A stretch of 64,000 nt of DNA. Origin: Streptomyces sp. WAC 04229. GTDB lineage: Bacteria; Actinomycetota; Actinomycetes; Streptomycetales; Streptomycetaceae. The notes below the pieces were generated by a model. The model did no database searches, was not told where the DNA came from, and saw only the letters and a program-made list of their open reading frames with translations. Location of the stretch: NCBI RefSeq assembly GCF_003947455.1, contig NZ_QHJH01000015.1, positions 1 to 64,000 on the forward strand, written 5' to 3'. Shown here piece after piece: positions 42,810-51,659 of the stretch; the first letter of the stretch is position 1, and each line of letters opens with the position of its first letter. Position numbers and translations under genes: made by a program.

Positions 42810-43673
42810 GTGAGTGAGCGACGGGCCGCACCCACCGTGGGCCAGGTGGTCCTCGGCAGACGGCTGCAGGAACTGCGGGAGACCGCGGGCCTCAGACGCG
42901 AGGAGGCCGCCAAGGTGCTCCGCGTGGCCCCGGCCACGGTGCGGCGCATGGAGATGGCCGAAGTCTCACTGAAGATACCGTATGTCCAGATCCTCCTGAC
43001 GACGTACGGGGTCGCCTCCGACGAGGTCGCCGCGTTCGTCACCCTCGCCGAGGAGGCCAACCAGCCGGGCTGGTGGCAGCGGTACCACGACGTGCTGCCG
43101 GACTGGTTCAGCATGTACGTGAGCCTGGAGGGCGCCGCGCGGATCGTGCGCTCCTACGAGCCGCACTTCGTCCCGGGTCTGCTCCAGACCGAGGACTACG
43201 CGCGCTCGGTCCTGGAGGCCGGGACGATCGGCAACGCCGGCGGTGACGCCGTCGAGCGGCACGTGTCCCTGCGGATGGAGCGTCAGCGGCTGCTGGACCG
43301 CCCGGACCCGCCGCACCTGTGGGTGGTGATGGACGAGACGGTGCTGCGCCGCCCGGTCAGCGTGCACGGCCGGGTGATGCGCGAACAGCTGGACAAGCTG
43401 CTGGAGTTCGCGTCCCGCGACCGGGTGACGCTCCAGGTCGCCGAGTTCGAGGACGGGCCGCATCCGGGGACGTACGCGCCGTTCACCCTGTTCCGGTTCG
43501 CGGAGCCGGAGCTGCCCGACATGGTCTTCACCGAGTACCTGACCGGCGCCCTGTACCTGGACTCCCGGCCCGAGGTCTCGGCGCACCTGGAGGTCCTGGA
43601 CCACATGACGGCGCGTGCCGCGTCGACCCAGCGCACCGAGAAGGTACTGCGCGAGTACCGCGAGAACTACTGA
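42810..43673 (+). CDS. HTH regulator with DUF5753 domain (WhiJ/BldB-partner type)
   Basis: The product has 287 aa from a GTG at 42810 with GGGAGG 7 bp upstream. An XRE HTH (LQELRETAGLRREEAAKVLR) precedes a DUF5753 domain containing ARIVRSYEPHFVPGLLQTED and EYLTGALYLDSRPEV. Such proteins abound in Streptomyces and often pair with small acidic or DUF574 genes. It lies 49 bp upstream of a DUF574 methyltransferase gene, the usual partner. Confidence 0.92.
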   Translation: MSERRAAPTVGQVVLGRRLQELRETAGLRREEAAKVLRVAPATVRRMEMAEVSLKIPYVQILLTTYGVASDEVAAFVTLAEEANQPGWWQRYHDVLPDWFSMYVSLEGAARIVRSYEPHFVPGLLQTEDYARSVLEAGTIGNAGGDAVERHVSLRMERQRLLDRPDPPHLWVVMDETVLRRPVSVHGRVMREQLDKLLEFASRDRVTLQVAEFEDGPHPGTYAPFTLFRFAEPELPDMVFTEYLTGALYLDSRPEVSAHLEVLDHMTARAASTQRTEKVLREYRENY

Positions 43674-43722
43674 CCCGGCGACCCCGCCACCGAGGCCCGA
43701 GGCTCCCAGGAGACGACACGGC

Positions 43723-44538
43723 ATGACCGGATTCGACGGCAGCGCCGCCCCCATCGACACCAGCCGGCCGCACCCGGCGCGTGTCTACGACTGGTGGCTG
43801 GGCGGCAAGGACAACTACCCGGTGGACGAGGAGCTGGCCCGCAGGATCCTCGCCGCGGACGGCACGGCGGTGCGCGGCGCGCGCGCCAACCGCCGGTTCA
43901 TGCACCGGGCGGTCCGCACCCTCGCCGAGGCCGGGATCCGGCAGTTCCTGGACATCGGCACGGGCATCCCGACCGAGCCGAACCTGCACCAGGTGGCGCA
44001 GGCGGTGGCGCCCGAGTCGCGGGTCGTGTACGCCGACAACGACCCGATCGTCCTGCGGCACGCGCAGGCGCTGCTGCACGGCTCGGCGCAGGGCTCCACG
44101 GAGTACGTGCACGCCGACGTCCGGGATCCGGACCTGATCCTGCGGCTGGCGGGCGAGACCCTGGACTTCGGCCGTCCGGTGGCGCTGTCGCTGGTGGCGC
44201 TGACGCACTACCTCGGCGACGCGGTCGACGGTGACGACGTGCACGGACTCCTCGGGCGGTACGTCGACGCCCTCGCCCCGGGCAGCCATCTGGTGCTGTC
44301 GCAGGTCACGCCCGATCTGAACCCGGAGGCGGTGGGGCGGGCCGCCGCTCTGTTCACCCGCGCCGGCACGCCGTTCCACCCGCGCTCGCTCAGCGCGTTC
44401 GCCCGCTTCTTCGACGGCCTGGAGCTGCTGGGCCCCGGCATCATCCCGGTCACCGGCTGGCGGCCGGACCCGGAGGACGTGGCCGCCCAGGCCGAGGGCA
44501 TCGTGCCGGTCTACGCGGGGGTCGCGCGCAAGCTCTGA
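43723..44538 (+). CDS. DUF574-family SAM methyltransferase
   Basis: The product has 271 aa from the ATG at 43723. Its signature is TSRPHPARVYDWWLGGKDNYPVD, followed by QFLDIGTGIPTEPNLHQVAQ and YADNDPIVLRHAQALL. The fold is a class I methyltransferase, but substrates of this very large Streptomyces family are unknown. It probably forms a unit with the preceding regulator. Confidence 0.92.
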   Translation: MTGFDGSAAPIDTSRPHPARVYDWWLGGKDNYPVDEELARRILAADGTAVRGARANRRFMHRAVRTLAEAGIRQFLDIGTGIPTEPNLHQVAQAVAPESRVVYADNDPIVLRHAQALLHGSAQGSTEYVHADVRDPDLILRLAGETLDFGRPVALSLVALTHYLGDAVDGDDVHGLLGRYVDALAPGSHLVLSQVTPDLNPEAVGRAAALFTRAGTPFHPRSLSAFARFFDGLELLGPGIIPVTGWRPDPEDVAAQAEGIVPVYAGVARKL

Positions 44539-44592
44539 CCCGGACGCCGGACACCGGGCGCCCGCGCTGACCCGTACGGGCCCCGCGAACGG

Positions 44593-44648
44593 GTGCGCTC
44601 CCGTGCCCGCCCCTAGGTTCGAGAACCAGGGCCAGCAAGGGAGCGCAC
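44593..44648 (+). promoter_or_regulatory. Structured narG leader that can sequester the ribosome site
   Basis: The 10-base arm GTGCGCTCCC (44593-44602) is perfectly complementary to GGGAGCGCAC (44639-44648), which contains the narG Shine-Dalgarno and abuts the GTG start at 44649. Inside the 36-base loop is a second hairpin of about 8 bp with a one-base bulge, GGTTC-GA-GAACC extended by CCT/AGG (44612-44630). Folding would hide the ribosome site. Confidence 0.55.
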
Positions 44649-47600
44649 GTGACCGACACGCGGACACCGCCCACCGAGCCGGGCGCGGCGCTGCTGCGCG
44701 CGGGACGGTTCTTCCGGCCGGGTACCGCCGCACCCGACCTGCACAGCATCGGGCTGGTCGGCGGCCGGGAGGCGGACGCCTTCTACCGGGACCGCTGGAG
44801 CCACGACAGGGTCGTCACCTCCACGCACGGCGTGAACTGCACGGGCTCGTGCCGCTGGAACGTGTTCGTCAAGGACGGCATCATCACGTGGGAGACGCAG
44901 GCCACGGACTATCCGTCGGTCGGCCCGGACCGCCCCGAGTACGAGCCGCGCGGCTGCCCGCGGGGCGCGGCGTTCTCCTGGTACACGTACTCGCCGACGC
45001 GGGTGCGCTACCCGTACGTGCGCGGGGTGCTCCTGGAGATGTACCGGGAGGCGAGGGCGCGCCTGAAGGATCCGGTGCTGGCCTGGGCGGACGTCCAGGG
45101 CGACCCCGAGCGGCGGCGGCGCTACCAGCGGGCGCGGGGCAAGGGCGGGCTGGTCCGGGCGGACTGGGACGAGGCGGTCGAGATGATCGCCGCCGCCCAC
45201 GTCCACACCATCCGCACCCGGGGCCCCGACCGCATCGCGGGCTTCTCCCCCATCCCCGCGATGTCGATGGTGTCGCACGCGGCGGGCGCCCGCTTCCACT
45301 CCCTCATCGGCGCGCCGATGCTGTCGTTCTACGACTGGTACGCCGACCTGCCCGTGGCCTCCCCGCAGGTCTTCGGCGACCAGACGGACGTGCCGGAGTC
45401 GGGCGACTGGTGGGACGCGGCATACCTGATCATGTGGGGTTCGAACGTGCCGGTGACCCGGACGCCGGACGCGCACTGGATGGCGGAGGCCCGCTACCGG
45501 GGCCAGAAGGTCGTGGTGGTGTCGCCGGACTACGCCGACAACACCAAGTTCGCCGACCAGTGGCTCCACCCGCACCCCGGCACGGACGCCGCGCTGGCCC
45601 TGGCGATGGGGCACGTGGTGCTCAAGGAGTTCTTCGTCGACCGCGCCACCCCGTTCTTCGACGACTACGTGCGGCGCTTCACCGACCTGCCGTTCCTGGT
45701 GACGCTGACCGAGCGGGACGGGGCGTACGTCCCGGCGAAGTTCCTGCGCGCCGCCGACCTCGGGCAGGGCGGTGAGGACGCCCGCTGGAAGACGGTCGTG
45801 CTGGACGGTGCGACCGGCCGCGCGGTCGTCCCGAACGGCTCCCTCGGCTTCCGCTGGAACGAGGCCGACCAGGGCCGCTGGAACCTCGACCTGGGCGAGG
45901 TGCGGCCACGGCTGACCCTGCACGGGCACGAGATGGCCTCGGGCGTCGAGGTGCTGCTCCCCCGCTTCGACACCGAGGGCGGCGCGCACGGGCAGGGACG
46001 CGGTGACGTGCTGCGCCGGGGTGTCCCGGCGACGCGGCTCGGTGGGGCGACCGGACCACTGGTGACGACGGTGTTCGACCTGCTGCTGGCGCAGTACGGG
46101 GTGGCGCGGCCGGGAGTGCCGGGCGACTGGCCGGCGTCGTACGAGGACGCGGCGGCGCCCGGCACCCCGGCCTGGCAGGAGACGCACACCTCGGTCCCGG
46201 CGGCGGCCTGTGTGCGCATCGCGCGGGAGTTCGCGCGGACCGCGGAGCGGTCCAAGGGCCGCTGCATGATCCTGATGGGCGCGGGCACCAACCACTGGTT
46301 CCACTCCGAGACGATCTACCGGACCTTCCTGGCCCTGCTCCAGCTCACCGGCTGCCAGGGCCGCAACGGCGGCGGCTGGGCGCACTACGTGGGGCAGGAG
46401 AAGTGCCGTCCGGTGACCGGCTGGGCGACGCTGGCCGCGGCGTCGGACTGGTCGCGCCCGCCGCGGCAGATGATCGGCACCGGGTACTGGTACCTCAACA
46501 CCGACCAGTGGCGCTACGACCGGTTCCGCGCCGACGTGCTGGCCTCGCCGCTCGGCGAGGGGCGGCTCTCCGGCATGACGGGCGCGGACTGCCTCGCCCT
46601 GTCGGCGCGCACGGGGTGGATGCCCTCCTACCCGACCTTCGACCGCAACCCGCTGGAGCTGGGCGAGACCTTCGGCGACCCGGTCGCGAACGCGGTGGCC
46701 GAACTGCGGGCGGGCACCCTGAAGTTCGCGTGCGAGGACCCGGACGCGCCGGAGAACTGGCCGCGGATCGTGACCCTGTGGCGGGCCAACCTGCTCGGCT
46801 CCTCGGGCAAGGGCGCCGAGTACTTCACCAAGCACCTGCTGGGCACCCAGTCCTCGCTGCGCGCCGAGGAGGCCGCGCCCGGCGAGCGCCCGCGGGACGT
46901 CGTCTGGCACGAGGAGGCGCCCGAGGGCAAGCTCGACCTGCTGCTGTCGCTGGACTTCCGGCACACCTCGTCCACGCTCCTCTCGGACGTGGTGCTGCCC
47001 GCCGCGACCTGGTACGAGAAGCACGACCTGTCCAGCACGGACATGCACCCCTACGTGCACGCCTTCTCCCCGGCCGTGAGTCCGCCGTGGCAGGCGCGCA
47101 CCGACTTCGACACGTTCAAGGCGATCGCGGAGAAGCTGAGCGAGCTGGCCGCCGGGCACCTCGGGGTGCGCAAGGACCTGGTGGCGGCGCCGCTCCAGCA
47201 CGACACACCGGGCGAGATCGCCCAGCCGGGCGGGGTGGTACGGGACTGGCGGCGCGGGGAGTGCGCTCCGGAGCCCGGCAGGACCATGCCGAACCTGGTC
47301 GTGGTGGAGCGCGACTACACGGCGGTCGGCGCGAAGTTCGCGGCCCTCGGCCCGCTGGTGGAGACGAAGGGCCTGCCCGCCAAGGGCATCACCCTGAAGC
47401 CGGACGAGGAGGTAGAGCGGCTGCGGCAGACGAACGGCGCGGTGCGCGGCGGCCCGGCCGACGGGCGCCCGGCGCTGGACACCGCCGTCAAGGCCGCCGA
47501 CACCGTCCTGGCCCTGTCCGGCACGACCAACGGGCGGCTGGCCACCCAGGGCTTCCACACCCTGGAGGCGAAGACCGGGCAGGAGATGGCGCACCTCGCC

Positions 47601-48344
47601 GCCGAACACCAGGGCAAGCGGATCACGTACGCGGACACGCAGGCGGCGCCGGTGCCGGTGATCACCTCGCCGGAGTGGTCGGGCAGCGAGGCCGGCGGGC
47701 GGCGGTACACGGCGTTCACCCTCAACACCGAGCACCTCAAGCCCTGGCACACCCTCACCGGACGGCAGCACTTCTTCCTCGACCACGACTGGATGCACGA
47801 GCTGGGCGAGGCGCTGCCGGTGTACCGGCCGCCGCTGGACATGAGCCGCCTGTTCGGGGAACCGCAGCTCGGTCCGGACGGCCACCGCGAGGTGACGGTC
47901 CGCTACCTGACCCCGCACAACAAGTGGTCCATCCACTCCGAGTACCAGGACAACCTGTTCATGCTGGCGCTGTCCCGGGGCGGCCAGTGCGTCTGGATGT
48001 CGCCGCAGGACGCGGACGCCATCGGGGTCGCGGACGACGACTGGATCGAGGCGGTCAACCGCAACGGCGTGGTGGTGGCCCGCGCGATCGTCTCGCACCG
48101 CATGCCGCCAGGCACGGTGTACATGCACCACGCGCAGGAGCGCACGGTGAACACGCCGCTCACGGAGACCACCGGCAGGCGCGGCGGCGTCCACAACTCG
48201 CTCACCCGGCTGCTCCTCAAGCCGACCCATCTCATCGGCGGCTACGCCCAGTTGTCCTGGGCGTTCAACTACCTCGGCCCGACGGGCAACCAGCGCGACG
48301 AGGTGACGGTCATCCGCCGCCGCAGCCAGGAGGTCGAGTACTGA
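44649..48344 (+). CDS. narG: Respiratory nitrate reductase alpha subunit
   Basis: The product has 1231 aa from a GTG, normal length. It holds Mo-bis-MGD and the FS0 cluster (H60, C64, C68, C103 in HGVNCTGSC and RGCPRG). The Mo-ligand Asp lies in FYDWYADLPVASPQ near residue 230. It reduces nitrate to nitrite on the cytosolic face, taking electrons from NarH. There is no N-terminal Tat export signal. It is the first gene of narGHJI. Confidence 0.97.
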   Translation: MTDTRTPPTEPGAALLRAGRFFRPGTAAPDLHSIGLVGGREADAFYRDRWSHDRVVTSTHGVNCTGSCRWNVFVKDGIITWETQATDYPSVGPDRPEYEPRGCPRGAAFSWYTYSPTRVRYPYVRGVLLEMYREARARLKDPVLAWADVQGDPERRRRYQRARGKGGLVRADWDEAVEMIAAAHVHTIRTRGPDRIAGFSPIPAMSMVSHAAGARFHSLIGAPMLSFYDWYADLPVASPQVFGDQTDVPESGDWWDAAYLIMWGSNVPVTRTPDAHWMAEARYRGQKVVVVSPDYADNTKFADQWLHPHPGTDAALALAMGHVVLKEFFVDRATPFFDDYVRRFTDLPFLVTLTERDGAYVPAKFLRAADLGQGGEDARWKTVVLDGATGRAVVPNGSLGFRWNEADQGRWNLDLGEVRPRLTLHGHEMASGVEVLLPRFDTEGGAHGQGRGDVLRRGVPATRLGGATGPLVTTVFDLLLAQYGVARPGVPGDWPASYEDAAAPGTPAWQETHTSVPAAACVRIAREFARTAERSKGRCMILMGAGTNHWFHSETIYRTFLALLQLTGCQGRNGGGWAHYVGQEKCRPVTGWATLAAASDWSRPPRQMIGTGYWYLNTDQWRYDRFRADVLASPLGEGRLSGMTGADCLALSARTGWMPSYPTFDRNPLELGETFGDPVANAVAELRAGTLKFACEDPDAPENWPRIVTLWRANLLGSSGKGAEYFTKHLLGTQSSLRAEEAAPGERPRDVVWHEEAPEGKLDLLLSLDFRHTSSTLLSDVVLPAATWYEKHDLSSTDMHPYVHAFSPAVSPPWQARTDFDTFKAIAEKLSELAAGHLGVRKDLVAAPLQHDTPGEIAQPGGVVRDWRRGECAPEPGRTMPNLVVVERDYTAVGAKFAALGPLVETKGLPAKGITLKPDEEVERLRQTNGAVRGGPADGRPALDTAVKAADTVLALSGTTNGRLATQGFHTLEAKTGQEMAHLAAEHQGKRITYADTQAAPVPVITSPEWSGSEAGGRRYTAFTLNTEHLKPWHTLTGRQHFFLDHDWMHELGEALPVYRPPLDMSRLFGEPQLGPDGHREVTVRYLTPHNKWSIHSEYQDNLFMLALSRGGQCVWMSPQDADAIGVADDDWIEAVNRNGVVVARAIVSHRMPPGTVYMHHAQERTVNTPLTETTGRRGGVHNSLTRLLLKPTHLIGGYAQLSWAFNYLGPTGNQRDEVTVIRRRSQEVEY

Positions 48345-49939
48345 TGCGCCCGATGGCCCAGATCGCGATGGTCATGAACCTCGACAAGTGCATCGGCTGC
48401 CACACCTGCTCGGTCACCTGCAAGCAGGCGTGGACCAACCGGCGGGGCATGGAGTACGTCTGGTTCAACAACGTCGAGACCCGCCCCGGCCAGGGCTACC
48501 CGCGCCGCTACGAGGACCAGGAGCGCTGGCGCGGCGGCTGGGAACTGAACCGGCGCGGCGCGCTGAAGCTGAAGGCGGGCGGCCGGATCAAGAAGCTCGC
48601 CGGGATCTTCTCCAACCCGAAGCTGCCGGAGATCAAGGACTACTACGAGCCCTGGACGTACGACTACAAGAACCTCACCGACGCCCCGCTCGGCGACGAC
48701 TACCCGGTCGCGCGGCCGGTCTCGCAGCTCGACGGCAAACCGATGAAGATCGGCTGGTCCTCGAACTGGGACGACGACCTGGGCGGCGCGCCCGCCTACG
48801 GCGACCTGGACCCGATGGTGGAGCGGACCCGTCAGCAGGCGTCGGAGAAGGTGCGGTTCGCGTACGAAGAGACGTTCATGTTCTACCTGCCGCGCATCTG
48901 CGAGCACTGCCTCAACCCGTCGTGCGTGGCGTCCTGCCCGTCCGGGGCGATGTACAAGCGCTCGGAGGACGGCATCGTCCTGGTCGACCAGGACCGCTGC
49001 CGGGGCTGGCGGATGTGCGTGACCGGCTGCCCGTACAAGAAGGTGTACTTCAACCACCGCACCGGCAAGGCGGAGAAGTGCACCTTCTGCTACCCCCGCA
49101 TCGAGATCGGCGAGCCGACGGTCTGCTCGGAGACCTGCGTGGGGCGGCTCCGGTATCTGGGGGTGGTCCTGTACGACGCCGACAAGGTGACCGAGGCCGC
49201 CGAGACACCGGACGAACGCGACCTGTACGAGGCGCAGCTGGGACTCTTCCTCGACCCGGAGGACCCGGCGGTGCGGCGGGCGGCCGAGGAGGCGGGGATC
49301 CCGTTCGACTGGATCGAGGCGGCCCGGCGCTCCCCCGTGCACGCCCTGGTCAGCAGGTACCGGGTGGCGCTCCCGCTGCATCCGGAGTACCGCACGATGC
49401 CGATGGTCTGGTACATCCCGCCGCTGTCGCCGGTGGTGGACGCGCTGACGGAGACCGGGCACGACGGCGAGGACGCGGACAACCTGTTCGGCGCGATCGA
49501 CACCCTGCGCATCCCGCTGGAGTACCTGGCCGAGCTGTTCACCGCGGGGGACGTGGGCCCGGTGCGGGCGTCGCTGGAGAAGCTGGCGGCGATGCGCGCC
49601 CACATGCGGTCGGTCAACCTCGGCGAGGACCCCGACCCGGCGGTCTGCGCGGGCGTCGGCATGCGCCCCGAGGAGGTCCAGGACATGTACCGGCTGCTGG
49701 CGCTCGCCAAGTACGAGGAGCGGTACGTGATCCCGACGGCGGCCGTCGGGGACGCGCACCGGCTGGAGGCGTCGGCGCTGCCGGACACGTGCAGCCTCGA
49801 CACCGACGGCGGGCCCGGCATGGGCGGCGACGGGCCGTTCGGCCAGGACTCGGGACGCAGGATGCTGCCGCTGGTGCCGGTGGAGAACTTCCACATCCTG
49901 CGCCGGCGGCAGACCGCGGACGACGAGAGGGAGGCCTGA
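48344..49939 (+). CDS. narH: Respiratory nitrate reductase beta subunit
   Basis: The product has 531 aa. The ATG shares one base with the narG stop (TGATG). Four Fe-S motifs are visible: CIGCHTCSVTCK near residue 16, CEHCLNPSCVASCP, CRGWRMCVTGC (Trp in place of one Cys, hence [3Fe-4S]) and CTFCYPRIEIGEPTVCSETC. It passes electrons from NarI haem to NarG. Confidence 0.97.
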   Translation: MRPMAQIAMVMNLDKCIGCHTCSVTCKQAWTNRRGMEYVWFNNVETRPGQGYPRRYEDQERWRGGWELNRRGALKLKAGGRIKKLAGIFSNPKLPEIKDYYEPWTYDYKNLTDAPLGDDYPVARPVSQLDGKPMKIGWSSNWDDDLGGAPAYGDLDPMVERTRQQASEKVRFAYEETFMFYLPRICEHCLNPSCVASCPSGAMYKRSEDGIVLVDQDRCRGWRMCVTGCPYKKVYFNHRTGKAEKCTFCYPRIEIGEPTVCSETCVGRLRYLGVVLYDADKVTEAAETPDERDLYEAQLGLFLDPEDPAVRRAAEEAGIPFDWIEAARRSPVHALVSRYRVALPLHPEYRTMPMVWYIPPLSPVVDALTETGHDGEDADNLFGAIDTLRIPLEYLAELFTAGDVGPVRASLEKLAAMRAHMRSVNLGEDPDPAVCAGVGMRPEEVQDMYRLLALAKYEERYVIPTAAVGDAHRLEASALPDTCSLDTDGGPGMGGDGPFGQDSGRRMLPLVPVENFHILRRRQTADDEREA

Positions 49940-49943
49940 TCCC

Positions 49944-50438
49944 ATGCCCGGGTTCGAGGTGCTGTACCAGGCGGCGGCGCTCTGCCTGACCTACCCCGAC
50001 GACGACTTCCGCGACCGGCTTCCGCTGCTGCGCGAGGCCGCCCCGCAGCTGCGGGCCTTCACCGACCACGCGGCCGTGACGCCCCAGGGCGAACTCCAGG
50101 CGCACTACGTGCAGGTCTTCGACTTCAGGAACCGGCACAGCCTGTACCTGAGCTGGTGGACCGACGGCGACACCCGCAACCGCGGGATGTCCCTGGTCCG
50201 CTTCAAGGAGCTGTACCGCGCCCACGGCCTGGAGTTCACCGGCGAGGAACTGCCCGACTTCCTGCCGGCGGTGCTGGAGTTCGTATCCCGCACCGGGGAC
50301 ATCGGCATGCTCACCGAGCACCGCGCCGCCCTGGACGAGCTGCGCTCCCGGCTGACCGCCTTCGGCACGCCCTACGCCTGCGTCCTGGACGCCGTGTGCG
50401 CCACCCTGCCGCCCGCATCCACCGGAGCCCGCCGATGA
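49944..50438 (+). CDS. narJ: Nitrate reductase assembly chaperone
   Basis: The product has 164 aa, a TorD/NarJ-type helical chaperone needed for Mo-cofactor insertion into NarG. Conserved parts are YVQVFDFRNRHSLYLSWW and GDTRNRGMSLVRFKELYR. It begins 4 bp after narH and overlaps narI by 4 bp (ATGA). Confidence 0.95.
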   Translation: MPGFEVLYQAAALCLTYPDDDFRDRLPLLREAAPQLRAFTDHAAVTPQGELQAHYVQVFDFRNRHSLYLSWWTDGDTRNRGMSLVRFKELYRAHGLEFTGEELPDFLPAVLEFVSRTGDIGMLTEHRAALDELRSRLTAFGTPYACVLDAVCATLPPASTGARR

Positions 50439-51157
50439 ACGTCTTCCTCTGGGGCGTCCTGCCCTACGCCGCCTTCGCCCTGCTGATCGCGGGCCTGGTC
50501 TGGCGCCACCGCTACGACCGGTTCGGCTGGACGACCCGCTCCTCGCAGGTCTACGAGTCGAAGCTGCTGAACATCGCCTCGCCGGTCTTCCACTACGGCA
50601 TTCTCTTCGTACTGGTCGGCCACCTGATCGGGCTGTTCGTCCCGGCGTCCTGGACCGGGGCGGTCGGCGTCGGCGAACACGCCTACCACCTGTTCTCCCT
50701 GTACGGCGGCACCCTGGCCGGGGTCCTCACGGTCGCCGGGATCGGGATGCTGGTCTACCGGCGCCGCACCAAGGCCCCGGTCTTCCGCGCCACCACCGCC
50801 AACGACAAGTTCATGTACGTCTTCCTGCTCGGCGCCATCGTCCTCGGCATGATCGCCAAGCTCTCCGACACCTCCGGCGACGGCTACGACTACCGCAGCA
50901 CCATCGCGCCCTGGGCCCGCAGCCTGTTCACCCTCAGCCCGAAGGTGGGGCTGATGGAGGGCGTGCCGGTGCTGTACCACGTGCACGCGGTCGTCGGCAT
51001 GGTCCTGATCGCCCTGGTCCCCTACACCCGGCTCGTGCACATGTTCAGCGCGCCGCTGCAGTACCTGACCCGCCCGTACGTGGTGTACCGGTCGCGCGAC
51101 CCCAGACAGCTGGGGCCGCGCCCGGACCGGCGGGGGTGGGAGCGTACGGGCTCCTAG
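50435..51157 (+). CDS. narI: Respiratory nitrate reductase gamma subunit (cytochrome b)
   Basis: The product has 240 aa from the ATG at 50435. Five hydrophobic helices carry the haem-ligand histidines in SPVFHYGILFVLVGHLIG and in YHVHAVVGM/TRLVHMF. It oxidises menaquinol and feeds NarH. No narK-type nitrate transporter follows; the operon ends 3 bp from a convergent gene. Confidence 0.96.
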   Translation: MNVFLWGVLPYAAFALLIAGLVWRHRYDRFGWTTRSSQVYESKLLNIASPVFHYGILFVLVGHLIGLFVPASWTGAVGVGEHAYHLFSLYGGTLAGVLTVAGIGMLVYRRRTKAPVFRATTANDKFMYVFLLGAIVLGMIAKLSDTSGDGYDYRSTIAPWARSLFTLSPKVGLMEGVPVLYHVHAVVGMVLIALVPYTRLVHMFSAPLQYLTRPYVVYRSRDPRQLGPRPDRRGWERTGS

Positions 51158-51160
51158 CCG

Positions 51161-51586
51161 CTAGGCCAGCTTGGCGGTGAGGGTGATGGTGGTGCCGGTC
51201 AGGGCCTGGCTGACCGGGCAGTTCTTCTTGGCGTCCTCGGCGGCGGCGGTGAACGCGTCGGCGTCGAGGCCCGGGACGGTGCCCTCCACGGTGAGGTGGA
51301 TGCCCTTGATGCCCTCGCCGGGCTGGAAGGTGACGTCGGCGGAGGTGGTGAGCTTGGTGGGCGGGGTGCCGGCGCCGGCCAGGCCGTGCGACAGCGCCAT
51401 GGAGAAGCAGCTGGAGTGGGCGGCGGCGATCAGCTCCTCGGGGCTGGTCTTGCCGTTCGCCTGCTCGGCGCGCGACGGCCACGACACCGGCTGCTCGCCG
51501 ATGCCGGACGAGTCGAAGGTGACGACACCGCTGCCCTCGAGCAGGTTGCCTTCCCAGACGGTGTGTGCGGAGCGCGTGGTTGCCAC
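51161..51586 (-). CDS. OsmC-family peroxiredoxin
   Basis: The product has 141 aa from a GTG at 51586 with AGAGGA upstream. The redox cysteines are in AAAHSSCFSMALSH and KNCPVSQAL, and the active-site Arg/Glu region is TSPEELIAAA. It reduces organic hydroperoxides. The gene is monocistronic and convergent on narI. Confidence 0.94.
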   Translation of the reverse strand: MATTRSAHTVWEGNLLEGSGVVTFDSSGIGEQPVSWPSRAEQANGKTSPEELIAAAHSSCFSMALSHGLAGAGTPPTKLTTSADVTFQPGEGIKGIHLTVEGTVPGLDADAFTAAAEDAKKNCPVSQALTGTTITLTAKLA

Positions 51587-51659
51587 GGCGGGTCCTCTCG
51601 AATTCGCTTGCTGTACTGGGGCAGTGGAAGCCCGTGCCCGGGTTCCCGACCCCATCCGA

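Noticed and set aside
44612-44630. GGTTCGAG resembling a tRNA T-loop
   Set aside because: No acceptor, D or anticodon arms can be drawn around it; it is better explained as a nested hairpin of the narG leader.
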